A DNA stretch of 64,000 nt from Okeania sp034190295. GTDB lineage: Bacteria > Cyanobacteriota > Cyanobacteriia > Cyanobacteriales > Microcoleaceae. Under the pieces are notes generated by a model, which was not told where the DNA came from, made no database searches, and saw nothing but the letters and a program-made list of their open reading frames with translations. Made by a program: the position numbers and the translations under genes. Of this stretch, positions 55,385 to 63,844 are shown in pieces. Every line of letters starts with the position of its first letter. The stretch's first letter is position 1. The DNA is taken from assembly GCA_034190295.1 (NCBI GenBank), contig JAXHSW010000009.1:21962-85961 (forward strand), written 5' to 3'.

Positions 55385-56146
55385 ATGTCACTTTGGGTAG
55401 ACACAGTAGAACCAATAGAACTACGTTCTAATGCTACAGAAGATGAAATACAAGCAGTGATTCGAGCTGTTTATAAGCAAGTTTTAGGGAATATCCATGT
55501 AATGGAAAGTCAACGTCTAACTAGCGGGGAATCATTACTCCGAAATGGGGATATTTCTGTCCGTCAATTTGTTAGTATGGTTGCTAAGTCAGACCTATAT
55601 TTCTCCTTGTTTTTTGAATCATCTTCTCCTTATGGATTCATAGAACTAAACTTTAAGCATTTATTAGGTCGCTCTCCCGAAGACCAAGCAGAAATTTCCG
55701 AACATATCCTTATATATAATGAAAAGGGATATGAGGCAGAAATTGATTCTTATATAGACAGCGAAGAGTATACTCAAAACTTTGGGGAAAACATTGTTCC
55801 ATACCCACGGGGTAATAGCACTCTAGTGGGAATGAAAAATGTTACATTCAATCGGACATTTGCTCTAGAACGGGGATATGCTACAAGTGACAGAAATAAA
55901 TCTTCCCGACTAACTTCAGATTTAGCTACTAACCTTGCTACGAAAATTGTTCCACCTGCATATTTAAGTGGACCTTATAACAACAGAATCAAACGTTTCC
56001 AAATCTTAGTTACTAAAACTGGTATTGGTCCTACTGTAAAACTGAGTAAAACAACTTATACAGTATCTTACGAGCAGCTAACTTCCAAAATCAACAGCAT
56101 TCAGAGAACAGGTGGTAAAATCCTGAAAATTACCGAAGTAGGTTAA
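55385..56146 (+). CDS. cpeE: Phycoerythrin-associated rod linker polypeptide (CpeE/CpeD-like)
   Basis: A 253-residue linker starting MSLWVDTVEPIELRSNATED behind GAGGAG. The PBS-linker domain is at about 18-160 (VIRAVYKQVLGNIHVMESQRL, ELNFKHLLGRSPEDQ, EIDSYIDSEEY). A CpcD-like C-terminal domain is at about 200-253, ending GGKILKITEVG. The MxLWV start and the ISEHI.IYNEKGYEAE segment resemble CpeE, but CpeD cannot be ruled out, so the symbol is tentative. It follows cpeC by 272 bp. Only two rod linkers are present where cpeCDESTR operons have three. Confidence 0.8.
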   Translation: MSLWVDTVEPIELRSNATEDEIQAVIRAVYKQVLGNIHVMESQRLTSGESLLRNGDISVRQFVSMVAKSDLYFSLFFESSSPYGFIELNFKHLLGRSPEDQAEISEHILIYNEKGYEAEIDSYIDSEEYTQNFGENIVPYPRGNSTLVGMKNVTFNRTFALERGYATSDRNKSSRLTSDLATNLATKIVPPAYLSGPYNNRIKRFQILVTKTGIGPTVKLSKTTYTVSYEQLTSKINSIQRTGGKILKITEVG

Positions 56147-56336
56147 CAAGCAATCAGCAATCAGCAATTAGCAATCAGCTAAAATCGGCCGGTCTAAGTC
56201 CCCGACGCTTTGAAAAATTAGTGGTTTGCGTGTTCTGGGGGTTTGTAGACGCGGAGCGGCAACTCTAGAGTATCCCCCCATAATACGTCTTGAGAGCTGA
56301 CCGCTGACTGCTGAGGTGCTGACTGCTATTTGTAAG

Positions 56337-56365
56337 AGGGACCTGTTTTAAATTGGCAGGTTCCT
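56337..56365 (+). promoter_or_regulatory. Hairpin just upstream of cpeS
   Basis: AGGGACCTG pairs with CAGGTTCCT (one G-U) around an 11-nt loop, ending 28 nt before the cpeS ATG. No T run follows, so an RNA-processing or translation-control role fits better than termination. Confidence 0.4.
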
Positions 56366-56393
56366 GATTAAATATTATTCAAGATAGTGAAGA

Positions 56394-56936
56394 ATGGATG
56401 TTGTAGAATTTGTTGAACGTTCTATAGGATGCTGGCGATCGCAACGTAGTGGCCATAATTTAGCATTTAGTCATTTTGAGGAAGTCCGGTCCACGATAGA
56501 TATTGTCTCTTTACCAAAAACGGCTCCAGAAGTTATAGAATTGTGTAAGTCTAGTAAAGTAGATATTGCTCAAGCTGTTTCTCCTTTTCAGATGAGTTGG
56601 CAAGGAGAATCTGACTGGGATGATGATGAAGTTATTGAAGGTAGTTGTGTATTAGTGCCAATACCTGATAAAGATAATCTCAAAAAAGGAAAATTATTAC
56701 GTTCCCAAGGTTATGCAGAAACTATTGCTGCTGTGGGAGAATATCAGATTACTGAAGATGGTACTTTTATTCTACATACAGAATATGACCGTGCTGCTGC
56801 TGAAGAAAAAATTTGGTTTGCTACTCCTAATCTCAGGTTTCGAGTATCCTTGATTAAAACGAGTGATGGTAAAGGTGTATTAACTGCTTCTTTTTCATCA
56901 GAAATTCGTTCTTTATCAAAGGAAGAAAAATCATAA
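56394..56936 (+). CDS. cpeS: Phycobiliprotein chromophore lyase, CpcS/CpeS family
   Basis: This family attaches a bilin to a cysteine of phycobiliprotein subunits (often Cys-82). The 180-residue product has the family start EFVERSIGCWRSQRSGHNLAF, the PEVIELCKSSKVD segment near 50, MSWQGESDWDD near 67-77, GKLLRSQGYAE near 101-111 and the conserved WFATPNLRFRVSL near 142-154. Lipocalin-like CpcS/CpeS/CpeU proteins share these. The symbol follows operon position after two linkers. The ribosome site is weak. Confidence 0.87.
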   Translation: MDVVEFVERSIGCWRSQRSGHNLAFSHFEEVRSTIDIVSLPKTAPEVIELCKSSKVDIAQAVSPFQMSWQGESDWDDDEVIEGSCVLVPIPDKDNLKKGKLLRSQGYAETIAAVGEYQITEDGTFILHTEYDRAAAEEKIWFATPNLRFRVSLIKTSDGKGVLTASFSSEIRSLSKEEKS

Positions 56937-56959
56937 GTCTCATCCATCACAGTAAGTAG

Positions 56960-57097
56960 TTCAACAATTAACAATTAACAATTAATAATTAATAATTAAT
57001 AATTACCTCTGCTTGAAAAGAAGAGAATTGACTAAAAGAAAAATTTTTTCTTGTTTATCCTTTAAAGAAGATGCTTTAAATTTTAATTATTCGGTTA
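56960..57097 (+). repeat. PIR copy downstream of cpeS
   Basis: TTCAACAATTAACAATTAAC, ACCTCTGCTTGAAAAG, TTGACTAAAAGAAAAA and TTTTAATTATTCGGTTAA mark a PIR copy directly after cpeS. Confidence 0.65.
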
Positions 57098-57189
57098 AAT
57101 AGATTTAATCAAAATTTATCTAAGTTTTTGAGATTTGCCAAAAAGTCATTTTTCAATAATGGATAATTGATAATTACCTCTCCCTAAAA

Positions 57190-57416
57190 GCTATCCTTTA
57201 TAAGGAACTCCTGAAAACCTTGTGGGGAGCAGGGGAGCAGGGAGCAGGGGAGAAGGGAAAAAGAATCATAGTAGATAGGAAAAACTACTTAAGTTATCAA
57301 AAAAAATGTACTTTTTCATACACTTATTCTCTCACAAAAACCTTTTAAAGACTCGTACATAACTTGTCTACCAGTGTCAATTTTTATGTTAAGAAAGATG
57401 TTTATAAAGCATAGCA
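57190..57416. repeat. 227-bp MITE with 14-bp inverted ends and 6-bp target duplication
   Basis: The ends are GCTATCCTTTATAA and TTATAAAGCATAGC (13 of 14 paired), flanked by CTAAAA on both sides. The empty site CCCTAAAAGGAAGAGG is seen intact in the PIR at 62960-63092. It includes a GGGGAGCAG minisatellite. Confidence 0.88.
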
Positions 57417-57505
57417 CTAAAAGGAAGAGGATTGAATAAAAGGAAAAAATAAATTCTTTTTCCCTTGAAAGGGGAGGCTACAAGGCGCGAATTATTTAAT
57501 TGTTT

Positions 57506-57711
57506 GTAAGCATTTCGGTCCGACTGCTGCGCAAACAGCTATTAGCTGTCAGCTAGAGCGCAACAAGGCTTTTTCCTTAAGGACAGTGTTTAAATTAATA
57601 TAGACTTTAAGGGCAAGGGAGCCAACTTTTGTAGTAAGACAATTAAATATTGCTTTGATCCTAAACTAAAAGCAATAGCTGATAGCTGATAGCTGACTGC
57701 TGAATGCTTAC
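57506..57711 (+). repeat. GTAAGCATT MITE with perfect 8-bp target duplication
   Basis: The ends are GTAAGCATTTCGGTCCGAC and TGCTGAATGCTTAC, with AATTGTTT on both flanks. It is inserted in the right part of the PIR at 57152-57739. Confidence 0.88.
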
Positions 57712-57859
57712 AATTGTTTAATTATTAATTCTTAGGTAATTCAATTTGCCCAGATACTGAATATTTAATATCTATACCAAAATTATACATACTTTAAAAA
57801 AATATAATTTTACTCAGTTATTCAAAATAGGCGATCGAATAAAAAAAAAGGATTATGAA

Positions 57860-58195
57860 TAAAAAAAAGGGAAGGTAAAATATGACCGAAAATTTCTGGT
57901 CTCAAGTCTCCCCTTTTAAGGGGATAAAAAGCGGTCGTTAGTGCAGCTTCCCGAAGGGTGAGATGGCGATATTCGGAGCGGCTCTGTCAAGAGCGGGTTT
58001 CGGAGCCATATCTATGAGACCAACTAGATACGGTCTCGGGGTCTCCCGTTTTAAGGAAGTCAGAAGTCAGAAGGCGCGAAGTCAGCAAGTGTACCCACCC
58101 CTAACCCCTCCCAGGAGGGGAAGTAGGGGATTTAAACCCCGCTCCAAAAATATTGCGCCTTAAAAGGCGGGGTTTTAGACCCATGTTATTTTGAT
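57860..58195 (-). repeat. Composite repeat ending in a GGGTCTAAAACCCC-family copy
   Basis: 57900-58040 holds AAGTCTCCCCTTTTAAGGGG and other debris. 58055-58195 is a long copy of the family, with CCCACCCCTAACCCCTCCC, CCCCGCTCCAAAAATATTGC and GGCGGGGTTTTAGACCCATG. It closely matches the reverse complement of 35645-35785. Confidence 0.7.
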
Positions 58196-58289
58196 AATCT
58201 GCGATTTAACGGGAGGGGAATTGCCGAGAGCAAATTAAATAGGTATTGATTGATGTTTAAATCAAGCAATAAAGAGTAGTATAAAAATT

Positions 58290-59374
58290 ATGATAATTAC
58301 TCATAGCTACAAAATTAAGCCCACTCCTGAACAGTCAGTCAAAATAGATTATTGGCTAGAACTATTACGAAGACATTGGAATTATGCACGCTTGTCAAAG
58401 ACTAGACTGGTTGAATAGAACTAGATGTCAAGTTGACCGTTGTTCATTAATTTCATGTCCTATTGGCGAGATTTCCAGTAGACCAGATTATTATTTTCAG
58501 CAGTCAGCACTTAAACAGACAAAACAGTTATTTCCTGACTACAAAGAAATCTCCATACGAGGTTCAACAAATTAACTTACAAAGACTAGATCGAGCTTGG
58601 AAACATTGGCTAATACCCGATAAAACTGGTAAACGTGGAGTCCGACCAAGATTTAAAAAATCAGGAAAGTTAAGGTCCTGGTTGTTTTAGTAGAGTCAAT
58701 CATCCCAAGGCAGTAATTAAATTTGATGGAAAACAAATAATTACTACGAGGTTTGGTGCTATTCCAGTAATAGTCCATAGACCTATACCAGATGGGTTTG
58801 TTATCAAAACTGGAACTATAACCAAAAAAGCTGATGGTTATTATGTAAGTTTCAGTTTAGAAGATAAGTCGATTCCTAGTTTAATTCCTACAGAAAATAT
58901 CAAAACTGCTGTAGGTATAGATGTTGGTTTAAAAGAGTTCTTAACTACCAATACTGGTGAAACTGTTTCTGTGCCTAAATTCTATAGAAAATCTCAATCT
59001 AATTTAGCAAGAAAGCAAAGAAAGGTATCTAGAAAAGAAATAGGGTCAAACAACTGGAGGGGAGCACGTTGATAATTAATAATTATTTAAGGTGTTCATG
59101 TAAGTAGGGGCGAATGGCCATTCGCCCGTACACCCGAATCATACATCACACTCATTGCAGTAATTGCGGTCAAAAAGTACCTAAAAATTTGTCAGTTAGA
59201 ACTCACTCTTGTCCTAAATGTCAAACAGTTTTAGATAGAGATGAGAATGCAGCAATTAACATATTAAATAAAGGGTTAAACGAGGTGGGTATCATCTTGT
59301 CTGCTTGTGGAGGCTTAGGCGAAACTCAGCCTGGGAAGCAAGAAACTTCTTTATTTGAGAAGCTCCCTTTATAA
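58290..59374 (+). pseudogene. Decayed tnpB (IS200/IS605 family, zinc-ribbon type)
   Basis: Translated pieces cover most of a TnpB. The start is MIITHSYKIKPTPEQSVKID, then stops and frameshifts near 58384-58420 and 58550. A middle part has TAVGIDVGLKEFLTTNTGE (RuvC-I Asp). The C-terminal part (59114-59374) has HCSNCGQKVPKN and SCPKCQTVLDRDENAAINIL (zinc ribbon and RuvC-III). The RuvC-II region is missing: around 59060-59130 it is replaced by repeat DNA with GTAGGGGCGAATGGCCATTC. It sits between cpeS and cpeT and cannot make an active nuclease. Confidence 0.85.
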
Positions 59375-59379
59375 TCTCT

Positions 59380-59486
59380 GATTTAATGGGAGAGAACTTC
59401 ACGAGAAAATGGAACTCCGTATTTCAAGCCTTCTTTTTAAGTAGGAGGTACTGATAACTGATAACTGATAACTGATAACTGAAATG
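59380..59486 (+). repeat. Repeat with tandem CTGATAA end, abutting the cpeT start
   Basis: AAGCCTTCTTTTTAAGTAGG, AGGTACTGATAACTG and three more ATAACTG units end in GAAATGAC, the last bases of which include the cpeT ATG (59484). Similar blocks are at 12597-12712 and 21917-22070. Confidence 0.65.
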
Positions 59487-60104
59487 ACTATTTCCCATAC
59501 AGAAAATCAGACAAAATCAAACAATATTATTACTCTAGCTAGTTGGATGGCAGGGTGTTTTAGTAACCAAAAACAAGCTGCTGCCAATCGAGTACTTTAT
59601 GCTCATATTTATATTTATTTCCGACCATTGCCATATCAATTTTTCTCTGGCATAGGTTTTTATTCAGAGCAAGTTTATGACTATGACCTTTGGAGTCCAT
59701 ATCGTCAAGGAGTTCATCAACTTATAGATAAAGGCGACCATATTTACATAGAAAATTACAGTCTCAAAGACCCTATTCTCTATGCAGGTGCAGCAAGAGA
59801 GCTGGAGATTCTACATACTATTACTCCAGAAAATATAGAACGTCGTTATAATTGCTCAATGGTTTTTAAACGAGATGGAGAAAGATTTTTAGGGAGTGTT
59901 GAACCTGGAAATAAGTGTTTAATTAATAAGAGAGGATGCGAGACTTATCTAGTTAGTGAAGTAGAGTTAACTGAGCAAACATGGGAAAGTTTAGATAGAG
60001 GGATGGATATTAATACGCACGAACAGATTTGGGGTTCAAAAGCGGGACCTTTAAAGTTTGAAAAACAAACAAGTTTTGCTGATGAATTACCGATAAAAAA
60101 TTGA
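59484..60104 (+). CDS. cpeT: Phycobiliprotein chromophore lyase, CpcT/CpeT family
   Basis: CpcT/CpeT lyases attach bilins to the Cys-153-type site of beta subunits or assist such lyases. The 206-residue product has LASWMAGCFSNQKQAAANR near 23-40, RPLPYQFFSGIGFYSEQVYDY near 52-72, SPYRQGVHQL near 76-85, and CSMVFKRDGERFLGSVEPGN-like and WGSKAGPLKFEK blocks near the end, all typical. A repeat end lies immediately upstream and replaces any normal leader; the ATG overlaps it and no good ribosome site is visible. Confidence 0.92.
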   Translation: MTISHTENQTKSNNIITLASWMAGCFSNQKQAAANRVLYAHIYIYFRPLPYQFFSGIGFYSEQVYDYDLWSPYRQGVHQLIDKGDHIYIENYSLKDPILYAGAARELEILHTITPENIERRYNCSMVFKRDGERFLGSVEPGNKCLINKRGCETYLVSEVELTEQTWESLDRGMDINTHEQIWGSKAGPLKFEKQTSFADELPIKN

Positions 60105-60123
60105 AGGCAACAAATTATGAAAC

Positions 60124-60344
60124 GTAAGCATTTCCTGCGGAATGCTGCGCAAACAGCTATTAGCAATCAGCTCTCAGCTCTTTAATGAATCAAGCAATTC
60201 TTCCTTTAACTTGATAGTATATTTTCAATCAGAGAATTGAAGTATAAGAACAAGAGTTTGAGTTGTCAACCCATACATTGTATGGCGCGAAATGTAGATG
60301 TGTTCCGGAAGCTGATAGCTGATAGCTGATGGCTGAATGCTTAC
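60124..60344. repeat. GTAAGCATT MITE between cpeT and cpeR, perfect 8-bp target duplication
   Basis: The ends are GTAAGCATTTCCTGCGG and GGCTGAATGCTTAC, and both flanks are TATGAAAC. The core differs from other copies, so only the ends are shared. Confidence 0.88.
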
Positions 60345-60377
60345 TATGAAACAGTCTTGAAGGAGGACTAATAGAAA

Positions 60378-60683
60378 ATGTTGCCACCAGTAGCAGAAAA
60401 AAAAATGCAAAGCTGGATTAGAACCAGACATTTAATCTGTTCAGGAAACTTTTTCTTGTTTGAGACAGTAGAATATTCTACAGTCGATCGGTTCACAGAA
60501 TGTGTTGAAACATTGGGTGGGAGTTTGATATCTGTCAAACCTATTAAGAAAATTTGGATTGGTAATCATAGAAAAGTAGTTCTTTATCAAGCAAGAGCAA
60601 GTCTCCATACACCTCACCATGATTTGAAACAATACTGGGTCAAGAACGGCGGTTTCTATACGAGGTTTGATGAACGGGGTTAG
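60378..60683 (+). CDS. cpeR: CpeR, activator of phycoerythrin gene expression
   Basis: CpeR is a small protein needed for green-light expression of the phycoerythrin structural genes cpeBA. The 101-residue product has the conserved features I recall: MLPPVAEKKMQSWIRTRHLI, CSGNFFLFETVEYS, KIWIGNHRKVVLYQARASLH and the end FYTRFDERG. Recently CpeR has also been linked to lyase function. A strong AAGGAGGA site precedes the ATG. It is the last gene of the operon, now separated from cpeT by a 221-bp MITE. Confidence 0.95.
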   Translation: MLPPVAEKKMQSWIRTRHLICSGNFFLFETVEYSTVDRFTECVETLGGSLISVKPIKKIWIGNHRKVVLYQARASLHTPHHDLKQYWVKNGGFYTRFDERG

Positions 60684-61149
60684 TGCCGCTACGCGGAAGT
60701 TAAAAGTAAAAAGTCAAAAGTAAAAAGTAACAAGTCATCAATCACAAATTAACCAGGTTTTTTATTTTCAACTTGTTTGTTTTGACCTCTTATCGAAATA
60801 ATTGGGTCGTGCCACCCTACCTTTTAAGGCGAAATATTTTTGGAGACTTGCTCAAATTCCCGCCTGCGAAAATAACTTCTGAGTTCTGAGTTCTGACTTC
60901 GCTAAGGGTCGCACCACCCCCCTTTTAAGGCGAAATATTTTTGGAGACTTGCTCAAATTCCCGCCTGCGAAAATAACTTCTGTACGTCGGCAATCCGGCG
61001 GCTCCCCTATCTGACTTTTAACTTTTGACTTTTGACTTCTGATTTTTAACTTTTAACTTTTGACTTCAGAACTTCTGACTTCTGACTTCGTTAAGGGAAT
61101 ACCATTCAAGGGTATACTAGAAACATTATGGTGGCCAAGGAGATTTGTA
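60684..61149. other. Spacer with two tandem GGGTCGTGCCACCC-type repeats
   Basis: Two copies (about 60803-60900 and 60903-61000) share CTTTTAAGGCGAAATATTTT and GAGACTTGCTCAAATTCC. TTGACTTTTAACTTTTGACT and TTCTGACTTC tracts follow up to the next gene's leader. Confidence 0.6.
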
Positions 61150-62604
61150 ATGGCAAAAAAACGTAGTGGTGCCACCTCATATTCAGAAAGCAAGGTTAAA
61201 GTCGGTGTGTCTCTGACTCCCACTAGCGCTGAGAGGCTAAAGGAGGTAGCAACTGGACTTGGTTTATCCAGGTCTGAGTTAATTGAGCGCATTGCTAGAG
61301 GAGACCTTGCAATTTTGAGAGAGGCGGCACAGATTCAAGCAAATTTGGACAATAAATCGGAGACAGTAAATAATGCTCTGAAGACAAATGAAGTATCTGA
61401 TGAAAATTTGGATATAGTAACAGTTCCAGAACCATTAGTTGAGTCTGTAGAAACACAAAATCAGTTATCGGAAAGTTATCAAGCTTTGCAACAAGAGTTG
61501 GAGTCTCAGATGGCACAGGTTAAACATTTGGAAGACCAAATGACTGCTATGGTGTCAAGAGAAAGTTATGAAACTTTACAGAAGCAATTAGAAGAAGATA
61601 AAAAAGTAGTCTTAGAGTTTCAAGAACAACTAGCTCAACTCAAGCAATTAGAAGAGCAAGTTGCTTTGATGGTATCTCAGGAAAGTTATCAAACTCTCGA
61701 GCAAGAATCTCAAGGACAACTAGCTCAACTCAAGCAATTAGAAGAGCAAATTGCTTTGATGGTATCTAGGGAAGTATACGATTCTTTGCAAGACAAATCG
61801 CAGGAGCAAATTGCTCAACTTGAGCAACTAGAGTCTCAGATAGCTTCGATGGTGTCAAAGGAAGTTTATGAGAATTTGCAGCAAGAGTCACAAGAGCAAA
61901 TTGGTCAATTAAAAGAGCAAATTGCTTTGATGGTATCTAGGGAAGTACATGATTCTTTGCAAGACAAATCGCAGGAGCAAATTGCTCAACTTGAGCAACT
62001 AAAATCTCAGATAGCTTCGATGGTGTCAAAGGAAGTTTATGAGAATCTGCAGCAAGAGTCACAAGAACAGCAAACTAAACTTCAAAAACTAGAATCTCAG
62101 ATAGCTTCAATGGTATTGCAGGAAAGTTATGAGACTTTGCAAAATCAGTCAGAAGAACAACAAGATAAGTTGCGAAATCTAGAAGCACAAATTACCACAA
62201 TGGTTTCTAGAGAAGCTTATGAGACTTTGCAGCGTCAGTCAGAAGAACAGCAAAATAAGTTGCAAAGTTTTGAAGAACAGACTGATTTAATGGTGTCAAA
62301 AGAAAATTATGAAGCTTTGCAGCACCAGTTACAGGAACAACTCAATAAGTTGCAATATCTTGAATCTATAGTTGATTCAATGGTATCAAAAGAAAATTAT
62401 GAAGCCTTAGAAAAACAGTCAGAACTTCAGAAACAAATAATTGCAGATTACCAAAATAAACTGACTAAATTGCAACAAGAATCTCAGCAGCAAGTAGAGA
62501 GAATACAGGCTTCAAGAAAGCAAATTTCTGAGTTGCAAACTACATCTATGATGGCAGAAAATAATATTCTTAATAAGTGGCAAAAACGTACTTTTTCTAG
62601 ATAA
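61150..62604 (+). CDS. Ribbon-helix-helix N-terminal domain fused to a long repetitive coiled coil
   Basis: From the ATG at 61150 (MAKKRSGATSYSESKVKVGV), with AAGGAG upstream, the product is 484 residues. Residues of about 17-55 (VKVGVSLTPTSAERLKEVA, LGLSRSELIERIARG) look like a CopG/Arc-type ribbon-helix-helix DNA-binding domain. From about 110 to 470 is a coiled coil of roughly ten units of about 33 residues, each with MVS(R/K)E-x-YE-x-LQ and QLEQLESQIA-type segments, all Gln/Glu-rich. I know no such named family; it might be a DNA-binding or chromosome-organising protein. Confidence 0.75.
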   Translation: MAKKRSGATSYSESKVKVGVSLTPTSAERLKEVATGLGLSRSELIERIARGDLAILREAAQIQANLDNKSETVNNALKTNEVSDENLDIVTVPEPLVESVETQNQLSESYQALQQELESQMAQVKHLEDQMTAMVSRESYETLQKQLEEDKKVVLEFQEQLAQLKQLEEQVALMVSQESYQTLEQESQGQLAQLKQLEEQIALMVSREVYDSLQDKSQEQIAQLEQLESQIASMVSKEVYENLQQESQEQIGQLKEQIALMVSREVHDSLQDKSQEQIAQLEQLKSQIASMVSKEVYENLQQESQEQQTKLQKLESQIASMVLQESYETLQNQSEEQQDKLRNLEAQITTMVSREAYETLQRQSEEQQNKLQSFEEQTDLMVSKENYEALQHQLQEQLNKLQYLESIVDSMVSKENYEALEKQSELQKQIIADYQNKLTKLQQESQQQVERIQASRKQISELQTTSMMAENNILNKWQKRTFSR

Positions 62605-62959
62605 AATCAAAGAAATGTAGTTCTTTTGATAAATTCCAAAATTTGAAATTTTTAGTTGGGAAAATCAAGAATAAATCAGGGGGAAGAAGGTAATTATTTA
62701 TTTCCCAAGCGACAAATGCTCTCCGCTAATTGTTAATTGATGAATGTAGAGATTAAATCTTTGTATTCCGCAAGGAAAAGCGGAGAGAACCTAAGTCGCA
62801 TAATGGTCGATCGAGTCGGGTATAGCATCAGGAAGAATGTTTTCAGTTATCTAGGTGATTAGTTATCTAGGGGAGAAGGAAAAATTTTGCGTTGTCTGAC
62901 GTTTTAAGCTAGCGTTTTTATCTGGGACGTGGAAAATAAATGCTATGAAAAAGGGAATA

Positions 62960-63092
62960 TTCAATAATTGATAATTGATCGTGGATAATTGATAATTACC
63001 TCTCCCTAAAAGGAAGAGGATTGACTAATTATGAAAATTTTTATTTCTTATCCCCTTAAAAGGGGAGGCTTTAAACCATAATTTTTCGGTAA
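62960..63092 (+). repeat. Intact PIR copy (reference empty site)
   Basis: It has TTCAATAATTGATAATTG, CCTCTCCCTAAAAGGAAGAG, TTGACTAATTATG, CCCCTTAAAAGGGGAGGC and the TTTTTCGGTAA end. Its uninterrupted CCCTAAAAGGAAGAGG shows what the copy at 57152 looked like before insertion. Confidence 0.8.
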
Positions 63093-63137
63093 AGGAGGAG
63101 AAACTGTATTAAATAGCAGCAAATACAAGAATATAGG

Positions 63138-63298
63138 TTCAATAATTGATAATTGATAATTGATAATTGATAATTACCTCTCCCTAAAAACGGATAGGAT
63201 TGAATAAAAGGAAAAAATTTATTTTTTTCCCCTTGAAAGGGGAGGCTTCAAGGCGCGAATTATTTAATTATTTATTTAATTATTTAATTCTTCGGTAA
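63138..63298 (+). repeat. Intact PIR copy
   Basis: TTCAATAATTGATAATTG with further ATAATTG units, CTCTCCCTAAAAACGG, GGATTGAATAAAAGG, CCTTGAAAGGGGAGGC and ATTCTTCGGTAA; very close to the copy at 14748-14935. Confidence 0.8.
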
Positions 63299-63739
63299 TC
63301 TATCACCACGCTTTTTTTATAGAAAAAAACCTCAATTTATATTGAAATCTCAAATAAAAACACTATATTTAAAGTTCAAAAACAAGGTATCAAAAAATAT
63401 ATCTGATATTAAATATATAGCAATATGATTTTAGTTGTGAGATATTAGAGACTTTTGTTTTAGGTATGGAGGGAATAGGGAATAGAGAAGAAACGATTAC
63501 ATGAAAATAAGATAACTGCTATATTCTATGCTTTAAAGTAACACCTAAATTCTCACATCTGATTCGGTGATTGCTATAGTTTGTTCGACTAATTATCTAG
63601 ATTCCTAATTCATATTTAGGGAGAAATATTGACTTTCATTTTTGAATATTATATTTGTAAAGTGAATTTCTTACGAGCAGCAAATATACAAATAATTTTT
63701 GTATACCTACTATAAAATTCCAGAAAAGGTTCTCAAACC

Positions 63740-63810
63740 CTTACCAAATAATTAAGGTTTAAATCCTCTCTTTTAAAGGAGAAATAAGAAAAAATTTTCC
63801 TTAGAAGCGT
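63740..63810 (-). repeat. Truncated PIR copy
   Basis: TTACCAAATAATTAAGGTTT and CCTCTCTTTTAAAGGAGAAA are present, but the second half is missing. Confidence 0.6.
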
Positions 63811-63844
63811 GAGGTACAAAATTAGTTTGTTTTTCAGCGATCGG

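Larger units (their letters stand above)
57152..57739 (+). repeat. PIR copy split by two other elements
   Basis: The left part (57152-57189, TTCAATAATGGATAATTG to CCCTAAAA), middle part (57417-57505, CTAAAAGGAAGAGGATTG to TTAATTGTTT) and right part (57712-57739, AATTGTTTAATT to AGGTAA) join to one ordinary PIR once the insertions at 57190-57416 and 57506-57711 are removed. Confidence 0.85.

Noticed and set aside
57963..58163. 66-codon frame in repeat DNA
   Set aside because: It lies in an interspersed repeat whose other copies do not keep the frame.
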